Positions 42,921 through 52,369 of a DNA stretch of 64,000 nt are shown in pieces. Source of the stretch: Xanthobacter autotrophicus (GTDB lineage: Bacteria > Pseudomonadota > Alphaproteobacteria > Rhizobiales > Xanthobacteraceae); the NCBI RefSeq assembly GCF_043194295.1, contig NZ_JBAFVK010000010.1. The stretch is one strand, 5' to 3'. Each line of letters opens with the position of its first letter. Position 1 is the stretch's first letter. Below the pieces are notes generated by a model. The model saw only the letters and a program-made list of their open reading frames with translations. It was not told where the DNA came from and ran no database searches. The translations under genes and the position numbers were made by a program.

Positions 42921-44087
42921 TTATGGAGCGGGCGCGGGGGTGGGACTATCCAGCGACTGGCGGATATAGGCGCTCCAGGCGGCGTCGGAGGCAAAGCCCT
43001 GCGGCGCCGAAAGGCCATCGGGCAGCGTGCGGCGAAGGGCGAGCGTCTCGGCCGGCATGGAATGGTCCACGAGACCCAGCTGCTGGAACAGGCTCAGCGA
43101 ATAGCCCGGCACCCAGCGGCGGATGTCGTACCAGCGCACATGAATGAAGGCTTCGGGCGCAAGATTGATGAACGTCGTCATGCAGCTTTCCGTCAGCGTC
43201 GAATAGAAGATCGGCTGCCGATGGATGGCGTTGACGAAGGCGAGGACGCGCTCGAAATACTGCCGGAGCACGGCCTTGTCCGCGAGCAGGGGATAGATCT
43301 GCACCGGATCGGGCGGCGTGCGGGCGAGCCGCTCCCAGATCAGGTCCCGCTCCGTGGCGAGAATGGGATAGAGCGGATCGCGGCGGAAGAACCCTGCCAG
43401 AGGATCGAAGGACTGCCCCTTCGCCTGTCGCGATTCCATGGAGATGATGACGTGCCGGCCGTCGGCGAAGCGGAACGTCAGCATGACGTGGGCAAGGCCC
43501 TTCAGGTCGCCGAACGGCTGCAGGATGAGATCGGCGCCATCGAGCGTCGACAGGTCGAAATCCGCTCGCGTCCAGTGGATCACCGGCGCGGTGCCGGGCG
43601 CATGCGCGGCGTCGCGGAAATTGACGATGGTGATCCTGTCGCCCTGCCGCTCCATGTGAGGCGACTTCTCCATCAACGCCACCCAGTCCTGGGACGGTGG
43701 CGTCTTGATGGCATAGGCGAAGGCGAGCCCCGACACGAACAGCAGGACCGCCGTGCGCCGCGCGAGACGATGCCCCAACGGCAGGAACCACAGGCCGCAG
43801 GTCAGGATCGGAAAGGCCCACGCGCCGAACGTCCGCACCCATTCCGGCCACGGCAGCCAATAATGTATGGCAAATCCGAAGAAGACGGCCAAAAGGATGA
43901 TGGTAAGGCCAAGGAGAGCGGCGGCTGTCCGCAGCCAGCGCGAGGCCTTGCGCGGGGCGGCGGGCTCGCTGTTCCCTGTATTGCGGGATCGGGTGTTGGC
44001 TGAAGTCCCCGCTTTCAGCTGATCCGGCGAATCCTCTGCTAGACGAAGCACATGCTTGTCTTCAGTTTGGGGCTTCCGTTCACGCAT
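42921..44087 (-). CDS. DUF4105 (Lnb N-terminal-like) membrane protein
   Basis: The 388-residue protein has three closely spaced hydrophobic segments (about 53-120) and then a periplasmic domain with VNFRDAAHA, IHWTRADFDLSTLDGADLIL, HVMLTFRFADGRHVIISMESRQAKGQ and TTFINLAP, the pattern of DUF4105. The domain may be a thiol-hydrolase-like fold; Cys in ESCMTTF (about 310) and His in AHVMLTF could form a catalytic pair. The start MRERKP was chosen; a GTG eight codons upstream is possible. It converges with the autotransporter gene. Role unknown. Confidence 0.78.
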   Translation of the reverse strand: MRERKPQTEDKHVLRLAEDSPDQLKAGTSANTRSRNTGNSEPAAPRKASRWLRTAAALLGLTIILLAVFFGFAIHYWLPWPEWVRTFGAWAFPILTCGLWFLPLGHRLARRTAVLLFVSGLAFAYAIKTPPSQDWVALMEKSPHMERQGDRITIVNFRDAAHAPGTAPVIHWTRADFDLSTLDGADLILQPFGDLKGLAHVMLTFRFADGRHVIISMESRQAKGQSFDPLAGFFRRDPLYPILATERDLIWERLARTPPDPVQIYPLLADKAVLRQYFERVLAFVNAIHRQPIFYSTLTESCMTTFINLAPEAFIHVRWYDIRRWVPGYSLSLFQQLGLVDHSMPAETLALRRTLPDGLSAPQGFASDAAWSAYIRQSLDSPTPAPAP

Positions 44088-44338
44088 GCACCGCCGCTGT
44101 GGACCCGTCACCAGAACCGCGAAAACCCGCGATGACCACCGTTACGGATACCCCACCGCACGCCGGCGGGAAAGCCCCCAGCGCGCCCGGATCCGGGCCC
44201 GTAGAGCATGCCCTGCGAAGCCTCAAAGCGAACAGGGATGTCACACACCCGAGGCGGGACCGCGCCGGCCCTGCCGCGCGCTGGCAGGGTGGAGATCGCG
44301 TTGAGCGCCGGCCTTCGTTCCGACTGCCGGCGCCCGCC

Positions 44339-45154
44339 TCAGGCGGAGGCCGGGGCGGTGGGGGCGCCGAGGGCCAGGGCGCCGGCGAAGTCCCGCAGCA
44401 GCCGCGCCACGACCCGTGGCGCCTGGAGCGTCGGCGCGTGGGCGCAGTCCTCGATGAGCTGGAAGGTGCCGTCCGGCGCCAGGGCGGCCAGCGCCTCGGC
44501 CATGGCCGGGGGCGTCGCCTCGTCGTAGGCGCCGGCGCAGGTGAACAGGGGAACGGCGAGGTCCTGTGCCGCCGCCCGCAGGTCCAGCGTGGCGAGCAGG
44601 CCGCACGCCTCCTTGAACACCTCCGGATCGGTGGCGATGAAGGCGGCGCGTCGCTCGGCGAGGATCTCGGGGACCGCGCCGGCCATGTGATCGGGGAACA
44701 GGCGGCGCATGGCGGTGTCGGCGATGGCCTGCAAGCCCGCCTCCTCCGCCTTGGACGCCATGAAGCGGAAGGCGCCGCGCCCTTCCTCGGTGAAGGCCGC
44801 GCCGCAGCCGGCCAGGAACAGGCCGCCGACAGTCTCGGGATGGCGCAGGGCGGTGGCGAGGGCCACGAATGAGCCGTAGCCGTTGCCGAACAGGAGCGGC
44901 GTCTCGCCGGGGCAGCAGGCGCGCACCGCATCGGCGATGCGGTCGGCCAGCCCATCGAGGCCGCCGGGGCAGCGCGGCGAGCCGCCGAAGCCGGGCAGGT
45001 CGAGCAGCACCAGCCGGAAGTCGTCGGCCAGAAGCGCCACCATGGGCTCAAGGCTGCCGCGATCGGAGAGCAGCGAATGCAGGAAGACGATGCTGGGGCC
45101 GGTACCGGTCACATGAGCGGTGAGGCCGCCGGCACGGCTGTTGGCGCTGAGCAT
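44339..45154 (-). CDS. alpha/beta hydrolase-fold protein lacking the nucleophile Ser
   Basis: The 271-residue protein has the alpha/beta hydrolase layout: the HSLL oxyanion region, LLDLPGFGGSPR, the nucleophile elbow, AGAYDEATPP and EDCAHAPTLQ. The elbow reads LLFGNGYGSF, so Gly92 takes the place of the usual Ser in GxSxG. The acid Asp211 and base His239 are kept. As read it cannot act as a Ser hydrolase; it may be a binding protein, use another mechanism or be decaying. The gene overlaps livF by one base as the last gene of the Liv-type transporter operon, so a role with the imported substrate is likely. Confidence 0.82.
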   Translation of the reverse strand: MLSANSRAGGLTAHVTGTGPSIVFLHSLLSDRGSLEPMVALLADDFRLVLLDLPGFGGSPRCPGGLDGLADRIADAVRACCPGETPLLFGNGYGSFVALATALRHPETVGGLFLAGCGAAFTEEGRGAFRFMASKAEEAGLQAIADTAMRRLFPDHMAGAVPEILAERRAAFIATDPEVFKEACGLLATLDLRAAAQDLAVPLFTCAGAYDEATPPAMAEALAALAPDGTFQLIEDCAHAPTLQAPRVVARLLRDFAGALALGAPTAPASA

Positions 45155-45870
45155 CAGTGCACTCCCAGATGGTGGGCCATGAGGTCGGGATCGTTGGCCA
45201 GGGTGTCGGGGCCCCCGCGCCAGGCCACTTCGCCGGACGACAGGACGACGCAGGTGTCCGCGAGCCGGAGCGCGAGCGGCAGATTGTGCTCCACCAGCAG
45301 GATGGAGAGCCCGGCCGCCTTGAGCGCGGAGATGGCGTCGGCCACCTCCGCCACGATCTGCGGCGCCAGGCCCTCCGCCGGCTCGTCGAGCAGCAGCACG
45401 CGGGGGTTGGTGGCCAGAGCCCGGGCGATGGCGAGCATCTGCTGCTCGCCGCCGGACATGGACCCGGCGAGCTGCCTCCGCCGCTCGCGCAGGCGCGGAA
45501 ACAGGGCCTCCACGCCGGCGATGTCGAAAACCCGCGTGGCGGCATGGCGCGGCGCACGGTAGGCGATCTGCAGATGCTCCAGCACCGTGAGCGAGGGGAA
45601 GATCCGCCGCCCCTGCGGCACGAGGCCGATGCCGGCGCGGCAGATGGCTTCCGGCCCGCGCCCTTCGAGGGGCGCGCCGAACAGATCGATGCGGCCCTGC
45701 CGCGTGCCGAGCAGGCCGGCGATGGCGCTGAGCGTGGTGGTCTTGCCGGCCCCGTTGCGGCCCAGCAGGGCGGTGACCGCCCCCTCCGCGCAGGTGAGTT
45801 CCAGCCCGCGCACCGCGCAGATTTCGCCGTGATAGACGTGGACGTTGGAGAGGCTGAGGGCGTCAGGCAC
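45154..45870 (-). CDS. livF: Liv-type ABC transporter ATPase LivF
   Basis: The 238-residue ATPase has Walker A GRNGAGKTTTL, signature SMSGGEQQML, and Walker B VLLLDEPAEGLAP, with the switch region VEHNLPLALRLAD. The length and PAEGLAP motif are those of the LivF subfamily. Together with LivG it powers uptake through LivH/M. Liv-type systems in alphaproteobacteria carry branched amino acids, aromatic acids, urea or other carboxylates, so the substrate is not fixed by family alone. Confidence 0.9.
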   Translation of the reverse strand: MPDALSLSNVHVYHGEICAVRGLELTCAEGAVTALLGRNGAGKTTTLSAIAGLLGTRQGRIDLFGAPLEGRGPEAICRAGIGLVPQGRRIFPSLTVLEHLQIAYRAPRHAATRVFDIAGVEALFPRLRERRRQLAGSMSGGEQQMLAIARALATNPRVLLLDEPAEGLAPQIVAEVADAISALKAAGLSILLVEHNLPLALRLADTCVVLSSGEVAWRGGPDTLANDPDLMAHHLGVH

Positions 45871-46606
45871 CGAGATACACCTCCCTGGTGCGGGGATCGG
45901 CGGCGATCTCCGCGCGGCTTCCGGTGATCACCACGGAGCCGTGGTGAAGCAGGGTGATGCGCTCGGCGAAGGCCAGCGCCACGTCCATGTCGTGCTCGAT
46001 GAGCACGATGGTGATGTCCTGCGGCAGCGTATCGAGCAGTTCCTGCACCATTACCCGCTCGTCGCGGGACAGGCCGGCCAGCGGCTCGTCCAGCAGCAGC
46101 ACGCGCGGCGCGAGGGCGAGGGCGAGGGCGATTTCCAGCCGCCGCCGATCGCCATAAGCCGTCTGCGAGACGGTGCGGTCGGCGAGGTCCGCCAGCTTCA
46201 CGCGCTCCAGAATGGCAAAGGCTTCCGCACGCATGTCGGTGTCGTCGTCGAAGTCGCGCCAGAAGCGCCATTTCTGCGGCCTGAGGCCGTTGAGGGCGAG
46301 CATCACGTTCCGGCACAGGGTCTCGTGCGGGAACAGGGTGAGGATCTGGTAGGTGCGCGCCAGGCCGCAAGCGGTGCGCTTGCGTGGCGGCAGGCCCACC
46401 AGTTCCTGACCGAACAGGCGGATGGAGCCGGCGGTGGGCGGCAGGTCGCCGCAGATGAGGTTGAACAGGGTGGTTTTGCCCGCCCCGTTCGGTCCCAGCA
46501 GCAGGTGGCGTTCACCGGGGCGAATGGCGAGTGTCACATCCGACACCGCCGGCAGGCCGCCAAACTGCTTGGACAGGCCCTTGATCTCGAGGGCAAGCTC
46601 AGACAT
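45863..46606 (-). CDS. livG: Liv-type ABC transporter ATPase LivG
   Basis: A 247-residue ATPase with Walker A GPNGAGKTTLF (about 37-47), a long insertion before the signature typical of LivG (HETLCRNVMLAL, FWRDFDDD), the degenerate signature TAYGDRRRLEIA and Walker B VLLLDEPLAGLS. The ATG at MSELALEIKG gives the family length and overlaps livM by eight bases. It pairs with LivF. Confidence 0.9.
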   Translation of the reverse strand: MSELALEIKGLSKQFGGLPAVSDVTLAIRPGERHLLLGPNGAGKTTLFNLICGDLPPTAGSIRLFGQELVGLPPRKRTACGLARTYQILTLFPHETLCRNVMLALNGLRPQKWRFWRDFDDDTDMRAEAFAILERVKLADLADRTVSQTAYGDRRRLEIALALALAPRVLLLDEPLAGLSRDERVMVQELLDTLPQDITIVLIEHDMDVALAFAERITLLHHGSVVITGSRAEIAADPRTREVYLGA

Positions 46607-47585
46607 CGGCGCGCTCCCGGGGCACGAGTTTCGGGGCCGGGGCCGGGCGCAGGCGGGCCAGCGCTGCCCGCAGAAGTCCGAAGCCGGGGACGATGCCATC
46701 CGGCATCAGCAGCACGATGGCTACGAAGGTGCAGCCGAGCAGCATGACCCAGCGCTCGATCCAGATGGAGGCGAGGTTCTTCAGGAGCACCACCAGCGCC
46801 GCGCCGATGAGCGGGCCGGCCAGCGTGCCGGCGCCGCCGGCCACCACCATCAGGAGCACCTCGGCGGAGGCGGTCACCGCCATCATGTGCGGGCTGACGA
46901 ACTGGTGATACCAGGCATAGAGCAGCCCGGTGACGGCGCCCCAGGCGGCGGCCAGCATCCAGGCGGAGAAGCGGATGCGCCACACGTCGTAGCCCACCGC
47001 GCTCATGCGCCGCGGCTGGTCCCGGGTGCCACGCAGGGCGACGCCCATCGGGCTGTCGAAGAAGCGCCCGAGCTGGATCAGGGCGAGCGCCAGGGTGCCG
47101 ACGCACAGCCACAGGAACACCTCCGGCCGCTCCAGCGGCAGCAGGCCGGTCCCGGGCCGGGGAACGGCGGAAATGCCGTTGTCGCCACCGGTGACGGAGG
47201 TCCAGCGATAGGCGGCGCCCCACACGATCTGGCACAGGGCCATGGTGATCATGACGAAGCCCAGGCCGGTGGCGCGCAGGGCGACGACGCCGAACAGGCC
47301 GGCCACCAGCATGGTGCCGCCGATGGCCAGCAGGCCGGCCGAGACCGGGTCGAACCCGCCGAGCGTGGACAGCCACGCCACCAGATAGGCCGACAGGCCG
47401 GGGAAGACGGCAAAGCCCAGCGAGTTGAGCCCGGCATGGCCCACCAGCACGTTCAGGCCCAGCGCTCCGATGGCGGCGATGGCGACCTGGCTGGTAAGGT
47501 TCACGTAGAAGTGGGAGGGGGTGAACACGGGCACCAGCGCCATCGCCGCCAGCACCACCGCGAAGGGAAGCATGCGCCGGGTCAT
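46599..47585 (-). CDS. livM: Liv-type ABC transporter permease LivM
   Basis: A 328-residue inner-membrane permease with eight to ten predicted helices, GLNVLVGHAGLNSLGFAVF near the start and SAEVLLMVVAGGAGTLAGPLIGA in the conserved cytoplasmic loop region. It overlaps livH by four bases. It forms half of the transmembrane path. Confidence 0.9.
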   Translation of the reverse strand: MTRRMLPFAVVLAAMALVPVFTPSHFYVNLTSQVAIAAIGALGLNVLVGHAGLNSLGFAVFPGLSAYLVAWLSTLGGFDPVSAGLLAIGGTMLVAGLFGVVALRATGLGFVMITMALCQIVWGAAYRWTSVTGGDNGISAVPRPGTGLLPLERPEVFLWLCVGTLALALIQLGRFFDSPMGVALRGTRDQPRRMSAVGYDVWRIRFSAWMLAAAWGAVTGLLYAWYHQFVSPHMMAVTASAEVLLMVVAGGAGTLAGPLIGAALVVLLKNLASIWIERWVMLLGCTFVAIVLLMPDGIVPGFGLLRAALARLRPAPAPKLVPRERADV

Positions 47586-48442
47586 CCGAGCCTCCGGCCG
47601 AACAGGCCCTGTGGCGCCACCGCGAGCACGGCGACCATGGGCAGGAACAAGATCACATAGGCAAGGTCGGGCACGAGCACCTGCCCGAAGGTGTAGATGA
47701 AGCCGATGATGTAGGCCCCGACGAACGCCCCGGCGAGGGAGCCGGCGCCGCCCAGGATCACCACCAGCAAGGCCAGCGGCAGCATGTCCTGGTCGAGGCT
47801 GGGATAGACCGACAGGATCGGCCCGCCGATGACTCCGCCGAGCCCGGCGAGCGCGGTGCCGAGGCAGAACACGGCGGTGAACAGGGTGGAAGCCGATACG
47901 CCGATGGCGCGGGCCATGCCGACATCGTCCACCGCGGCGCGGATCATGGCCCCGGCCCGGGTGCGCTCCACCAGCAGCCACAGGCCGAGGGCCACGGCGG
48001 CCGAGGCGAAGATCACGAACAGCCGGTAGCGCGGGAACACCACGTCGCCGAAGCGCACCGCGCCGGCCAGTTCCGGCGGCGGCGGCAGGCGCATGGGGTC
48101 ACCGCCCCAGGTCATCAGGCAGGCGTCGGCGATGATGAAGGCAAGGCCCAGGGTCAGCAGCACCTGCGGGAGGGTGCGGCCGGCGAGGTGACGGAGCAGC
48201 GTGCGCTCGATCACCCCGCCGAGCACGCCCACCAGTACAGCGGTGGTGGCGGCGGCGGTCCAGAAGCCGAACCCCGCCTTCACCAGAGCGAGGCCCACAT
48301 AGGCGCCGAGCATGAACAAGGCGCCATGGGCGAGGTTGGCGACCCGCATCAGCCCGAAGATCAGGCTGAAGCCCGATGCCAGCATGAACAGGAGCCCGCC
48401 CAGCGCGAGCGCGTTGAGAGTCTGGCTGACCCAGAAGGCCAT
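47582..48442 (-). CDS. livH: Liv-type ABC transporter permease LivH
   Basis: A 286-residue permease with the LivH opening ALALGGLLFMLASGFSLIFGLMRVANLAHGALFMLGAY and the conserved VVILGGAGSLAGAFVGAYIIG near the C-terminus. It lies 131 bp downstream of the binding-protein gene. Confidence 0.9.
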   Translation of the reverse strand: MAFWVSQTLNALALGGLLFMLASGFSLIFGLMRVANLAHGALFMLGAYVGLALVKAGFGFWTAAATTAVLVGVLGGVIERTLLRHLAGRTLPQVLLTLGLAFIIADACLMTWGGDPMRLPPPPELAGAVRFGDVVFPRYRLFVIFASAAVALGLWLLVERTRAGAMIRAAVDDVGMARAIGVSASTLFTAVFCLGTALAGLGGVIGGPILSVYPSLDQDMLPLALLVVILGGAGSLAGAFVGAYIIGFIYTFGQVLVPDLAYVILFLPMVAVLAVAPQGLFGRRLG

Positions 48443-48573
48443 GGAGTGTCCTCAGGAAGACGCAGTGGGAGGACCGGGCGTCGCAAGGCTCCGAACGGGA
48501 GCGGCCCGAAATGAAGCGGCGAGGCCGGCCGCGAGCGCCGATGGACGGTGCCCGCAGCCGTGTCGGGTCCGGC

Positions 48574-49851
48574 TCAGTTGCCCAGATGCCTGGCCGGCGG
48601 GTAGTCGCGGCTGTAGACCGGATCGGCGAGGAAGGCCTTGGGGTCGTAGGTCCAGAACTGGCTCACCTTCGGATAGGTCTTGAGCACCACGTTCTGGAGC
48701 CGGCCGTCCTTCTCCTCGGTGCGGCGGATGGTGACGGTCATGATGGGATTGCCATAGGGGTCGAGGGCGACCTCGCCGAACGGGCCCTTGTCCAGCTTCA
48801 CCTCGCGCAGGGCCTTCATCAGCGCCTGCTTGTCCTCGACCTTGCCGTCGACGGCTTTCACCGCGGCGTCGAGGAAGGCGCAGGCCTCGTAGGCGCCGGC
48901 GGTGTAGTAGCCGGGATCGGCACCGTACTTGGCGCGGATTCCGGCGGCGAACTCCTTGTTGCCGGGCACGTCCTGAGTGGCCGTGTACCAGCCGGAGGAG
49001 ATGACGCCCACCGCTTCCTTGCCCATGGACTTGAGGATGCCCTCGTCCACGGTGGTCATCTGTGCGATCACCTTCGCCGGCGCGCCGTATTCGGCGTACT
49101 GCTGGAGGAAGCGCAGGCCGTTGCCGCCGGCGAAAGCCGCATACACGGCGTCAACGTCGCTGGGGATCTGGCTGATGTAGCTGCCGTAGTCGGCCACGTT
49201 CAGCGGCGGCCACAGCTTTTTCACCACCTTGCCGCCATTGTCCTCGAACGCGCGCTGGAAGCCGGCCGTGGCCTCGTGGCCGAAGGCGAAGTCGTCGCCG
49301 ATGGTGACGACGCGCTTGAGCTTGAGATCCTTGGCGGCATATTCGCCGAGCGCGTGGTTGGCCTGCGCCGAGGTGCCCACGGCGCGCACGAACCACGGGT
49401 TCTGCTTGCGCTGGGTGAGGTCCTCGGCCGCGGCGGACGGCGAGATCACCGGCACGCCCACCTGGCGGATGTAGTCGTCGATGGCCAGCGCCTCGAAGGC
49501 GGCGAGCGGACCGATGATGGCGTCGACCCGCACACGTTCCACCAGTTCCTGCGCGCGGGTCTTGGTGGTGGCCGGCTGGCCGGCGGTGTCGACGGTGATC
49601 AGCTCCACCGGCCGCCCGCCCATCTTCCCGCCCCGCTCGGCGAGGCAATACTCCAGGCCCTGCTCCATCTGCTTGCCGCCGGCGGCCAGCGCGCCGGAGC
49701 GCACGGTCATGAAGCCGACCTTGATGGGGGCCTGCTGCGCCAGCGCCGGCGCGGCGCACACGGCGGCCAGCGCCGTGGCCAATAGCCAGGCTTTGCAGCT
49801 GGCCTTGCTGCGGGTTCTGCGGAACGTCACGGCGGATGTGTTGGTTGGCAT
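48574..49851 (-). CDS. Liv-type periplasmic substrate-binding protein
   Basis: The 425-residue precursor has a signal peptide (about 1-39, ending PALAQQ) and a type I periplasmic-binding fold: IKVGFMTVRSGALAAGGKQMEQGLEYCL, IGPLAAFEALAID and DAVYAAFAGGNGLRFL. The ATG was chosen because GGGGAGAG lies seven bases upstream. It heads the operon with livHMGF and the hydrolase-like gene. The binding pocket resembles those for aromatic or short-chain acids more than leucine, but the ligand is not certain. It is divergent from a GntR regulator. Confidence 0.88.
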   Translation of the reverse strand: MPTNTSAVTFRRTRSKASCKAWLLATALAAVCAAPALAQQAPIKVGFMTVRSGALAAGGKQMEQGLEYCLAERGGKMGGRPVELITVDTAGQPATTKTRAQELVERVRVDAIIGPLAAFEALAIDDYIRQVGVPVISPSAAAEDLTQRKQNPWFVRAVGTSAQANHALGEYAAKDLKLKRVVTIGDDFAFGHEATAGFQRAFEDNGGKVVKKLWPPLNVADYGSYISQIPSDVDAVYAAFAGGNGLRFLQQYAEYGAPAKVIAQMTTVDEGILKSMGKEAVGVISSGWYTATQDVPGNKEFAAGIRAKYGADPGYYTAGAYEACAFLDAAVKAVDGKVEDKQALMKALREVKLDKGPFGEVALDPYGNPIMTVTIRRTEEKDGRLQNVVLKTYPKVSQFWTYDPKAFLADPVYSRDYPPARHLGN

Positions 49852-49874
49852 CGGGTCTCTCCCCAGAGCGGCTC

Positions 49875-49908
49875 TTGACGGCATAATTTTCGTTCGTGAT
49901 ATTTCACG
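49875..49908 (+). promoter_or_regulatory. promoter with embedded dyad for the GntR gene
   Basis: TTGACG (49875-49880) and GATATT (49898-49903) are spaced by 17 bases. The dyad CGTGA-TATT-TCACG (49895-49908) overlaps the -10 region and suits a GntR/FCD dimer. A second TTGACG on the opposite strand at about 49923-49928 could serve the binding-protein operon, so two divergent promoters may overlap. Assignment is by inspection. Confidence 0.5.
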
Positions 49909-50000
49909 CAGATCGAAAACGGTGCGTCAAGACATCTTTTTTCGTTGTTATATCCAGAGAAATAAGCGATTTGTCGTGAGACGATGGCGGGGACTGAGAT

Positions 50001-50684
50001 ATGTTACTAGAACACGACAGTAGCTCTGATATTGCAGTCGCGGTGCCTTCGCTGCTGCGCGACGCCGTCTATGCCCGCCTGCGCGAGGAGATCCTGGGCT
50101 GCCGCCTGACCCCCGGCGAGGAGCTGCGCGAGCAGGAGCTGGCGGCCCGCTTCGACGTCAGCAAGCAGCCGGTGCGCGAGGCGCTGCTGCGCCTTGAGCA
50201 GGAGCGCCTCATCACCGTGCTGCCGCGCCAGGGCTACCGCGTAAACCCCGTGTCGCTGGCCGACGCGCGCGATATCTTCCGCTTCCGCGAGGTGATGGAG
50301 CCCGCCTGCGCCGCCGATGCGGCCCGGACCGCGGCCGATGCCGCGCTGAAGGCGCTGGACGCGTTCCGCGAGTTCGATTCCGGCAAGATGGATTTCATCA
50401 AGTACAACCGCGCTTTCCATGTGGCCGTCGCCATGTGCTCGCCGCATCGGCGCATGCGCGAGGAGGTGGCGAACCTCGTGGCACAGGCTGACCGCCTGGT
50501 GCTGGTTTCCATCGGTGCCATCGAGGGGCGCGATCCCGACCGCCTGATTGCCGAGCACGCGGCCATCATCGACGCCCTGCAGGCCCGCAACGGCCGGCAG
50601 GCCGCGCGCCTGCTGCGCGATCATATCGCCGATGCCGAGAAACGCGTCGTGGCGGCGCTCACGCGCCACGCCGTCATCCTTTAA
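50001..50684 (+). CDS. GntR-family regulator with FCD domain
   Basis: The 227-residue regulator has an N-terminal winged helix-turn-helix (AVYARLREEILGCRLTPGEELREQELAARFDVSKQPVREALLRLEQ, about 21-66) and a C-terminal all-helical FCD domain (about 85-220) with the metal-ligand pattern D/H in FHVAVAMCSPH and EHAAIIDAL. FCD regulators bind small carboxylates and repress catabolic operons. It is divergent from the Liv-type transporter and 20 bp upstream of the aldehyde dehydrogenase gene, so it may control both. Confidence 0.9.
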   Translation: MLLEHDSSSDIAVAVPSLLRDAVYARLREEILGCRLTPGEELREQELAARFDVSKQPVREALLRLEQERLITVLPRQGYRVNPVSLADARDIFRFREVMEPACAADAARTAADAALKALDAFREFDSGKMDFIKYNRAFHVAVAMCSPHRRMREEVANLVAQADRLVLVSIGAIEGRDPDRLIAEHAAIIDALQARNGRQAARLLRDHIADAEKRVVAALTRHAVIL

Positions 50685-50704
50685 TCGCAAACGGAGAAAA
50701 CGCC

Positions 50705-52225
50705 ATGAACGTCAAAGCCGAGGTCGCGGTCGCCGCGCGTGGGAACTTCATCGATGGCCGCGAGGTGGACAGCATCGGCGGCGGCACCGTGGACGTGCGG
50801 AACCCGGCCACCGGCGCGGTGATCGCCACCATCCCCGACAGCACCCGCGAGGACGTGGATGCGGCGGTGAAGAGCGCGCGTGCCGCCTTCGCTGGCGACG
50901 CCTGGGGCGGCATGGCCCTGCGTGAGCGGGTGAAGCTGGTGAACCGCATCGCCGACGCCTTCGAGGCGGCGCTGCCCGAGCTGTATTTGCTGGAGACGCA
51001 GAACAACGGCCGGCCGGTGAACGAGACCCGCGCCCAGCTCGGCCGCCTGCCGGACTTCCTGCGCTACTTCGCCGGCCTCGCCATGAGCCGGCGCGACGCG
51101 GTGATCCCGGTGGAAGGGCCCTACCTCAACTACACCCGCCGCACCCCCATCGGTGTGGTGGCCAACTGCACGCCCTTCAACCACCCGCTGATGATCCTGT
51201 GCAAGTCGCTGGCGGCGGTGCTGGCCTCCGGTTGCACCACGGTGGTGAAGCCGTCCGAATATACCCCGCTGACCACGCTGCGTCTGGCCCGGCTCATGAG
51301 CGAGAACGGCCTGCCCCCCGGCGTGTTCAACGTGGTCAACGGCATCGGCGCCAATTCCGGCCGCTTCCTCGCCGAGCACCACGACATCAACAAGCTGGTG
51401 CTGACCGGCGGCACCGAGGCCGGCCGCATCGCCGGCTCGGCCGCCGCTCGCGTCTTCGCCCACCAGACCCTGGAACTGGGCGGCAAGACGCCGGTGATGG
51501 TGTTCGACGACTATGATGTGGAGCAGGCGGTGAACTACGCCGCCTTCGGCGCCTTCGTCGGTGCCGGGCAGACCTGCGTGTGCGCGGCGCGGCACCTGGT
51601 GCAGCGCACGATCTACGACGCGTTCGTGGAGCGCCTCGCCGCGAAGGCTAAGGCCATCCGCATCGGCGACCCGCGCGACAGCGAGACCCAGCTCGGTCCG
51701 GTTATTTCCCGGCGCCAGCTTGATCGCGTTCTGTCCTTCGTCCAGGCCGGCCACGACGACGGCGCCCGCCTCGTCGCCGGCGGCCAGCGCCGCATCGTGG
51801 ACGGCCACGAGAACGGCTTCTTCGTGGAGCCGACCGTGTTCGCCGATGTGACGCCGCAGATGCGCATCGCCCGCGAAGAGGTGTTCGGCCCGTTCACGGT
51901 GGTGATCCCCTTCGATACCGAGGAGGAAGCCCTGGCCATCGCCAATGACAGCCCGTTCGGTCTCGCCGCCGCGATCCGCACCCGCGACGTGCACCGCGCC
52001 CACCGGGTGGCGGCGAAGGTGAAGGCCGGCATCGTCTGGATCAACGACCACCATCGCCTCGATCCGGCCTCGCCGTGGGGTGGCGTGGACGAGAGCGGCA
52101 TCGGCCGGGAGTTCGGCGTCGAGAGCTTCGAGGACCATTTCGACGTGAAGTCGATCATGCTCTCCACCGAGGGCAAGCCTTTCGACTGGTACAAGGGCAC
52201 ATCCCAGCAGCCCCGCCTCAACTGA
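50705..52225 (+). CDS. NAD(P)-dependent aldehyde dehydrogenase
   Basis: The 506-residue enzyme has the aldehyde dehydrogenase fold: GVVANCTPFNHPLMI, VVKPSEYTPLTTL, the cofactor region TGGTEAG, catalytic Glu in LELGGKTP (about 257) and catalytic Cys291 in GAGQTCVCAARH. EEVFGPFTVVIPF and NDSPFGLAAAI close the fold. It oxidises an aldehyde to the acid; side-chain specificity cannot be told. The neighbouring Liv-type importer and CoA-ligase operon suggest a step in carboxylate or aromatic breakdown. Confidence 0.9.
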   Translation: MNVKAEVAVAARGNFIDGREVDSIGGGTVDVRNPATGAVIATIPDSTREDVDAAVKSARAAFAGDAWGGMALRERVKLVNRIADAFEAALPELYLLETQNNGRPVNETRAQLGRLPDFLRYFAGLAMSRRDAVIPVEGPYLNYTRRTPIGVVANCTPFNHPLMILCKSLAAVLASGCTTVVKPSEYTPLTTLRLARLMSENGLPPGVFNVVNGIGANSGRFLAEHHDINKLVLTGGTEAGRIAGSAAARVFAHQTLELGGKTPVMVFDDYDVEQAVNYAAFGAFVGAGQTCVCAARHLVQRTIYDAFVERLAAKAKAIRIGDPRDSETQLGPVISRRQLDRVLSFVQAGHDDGARLVAGGQRRIVDGHENGFFVEPTVFADVTPQMRIAREEVFGPFTVVIPFDTEEEALAIANDSPFGLAAAIRTRDVHRAHRVAAKVKAGIVWINDHHRLDPASPWGGVDESGIGREFGVESFEDHFDVKSIMLSTEGKPFDWYKGTSQQPRLN

Positions 52226-52229
52226 TGCC

Positions 52230-52260
52230 GAGGGTCCGGGAGCTTGCCTCCCGGGCCCTC
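52230..52260 (+). terminator. GC-rich hairpin after aldehyde dehydrogenase
   Basis: A 13-bp stem (GAGGGTCCGGGAG / CTCCCGGGCCCTC, one G-T pair) closes on CTTGC just after the stop, followed by a second 7-bp hairpin. No T-run follows, so it is a probable but imperfect terminator. Confidence 0.5.
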
Positions 52261-52369
52261 GAGCCCGCCTCCCTGTGGGGGCGGGCCGCGCCGCCGATCG
52301 AAGGGCATGCGTCGCAATGGCCGGCGCCGCATGCCCCTGGTCTTTTCGGGTCGGTGGAGATGCGCGGTC

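Noticed and set aside
44088..44338. Possible rightward ORF starting ATGACCACC between the DUF4105 and hydrolase genes
   Set aside because: The frame runs on antisense through the hydrolase gene, has no recognisable motif and no clear ribosome binding site.
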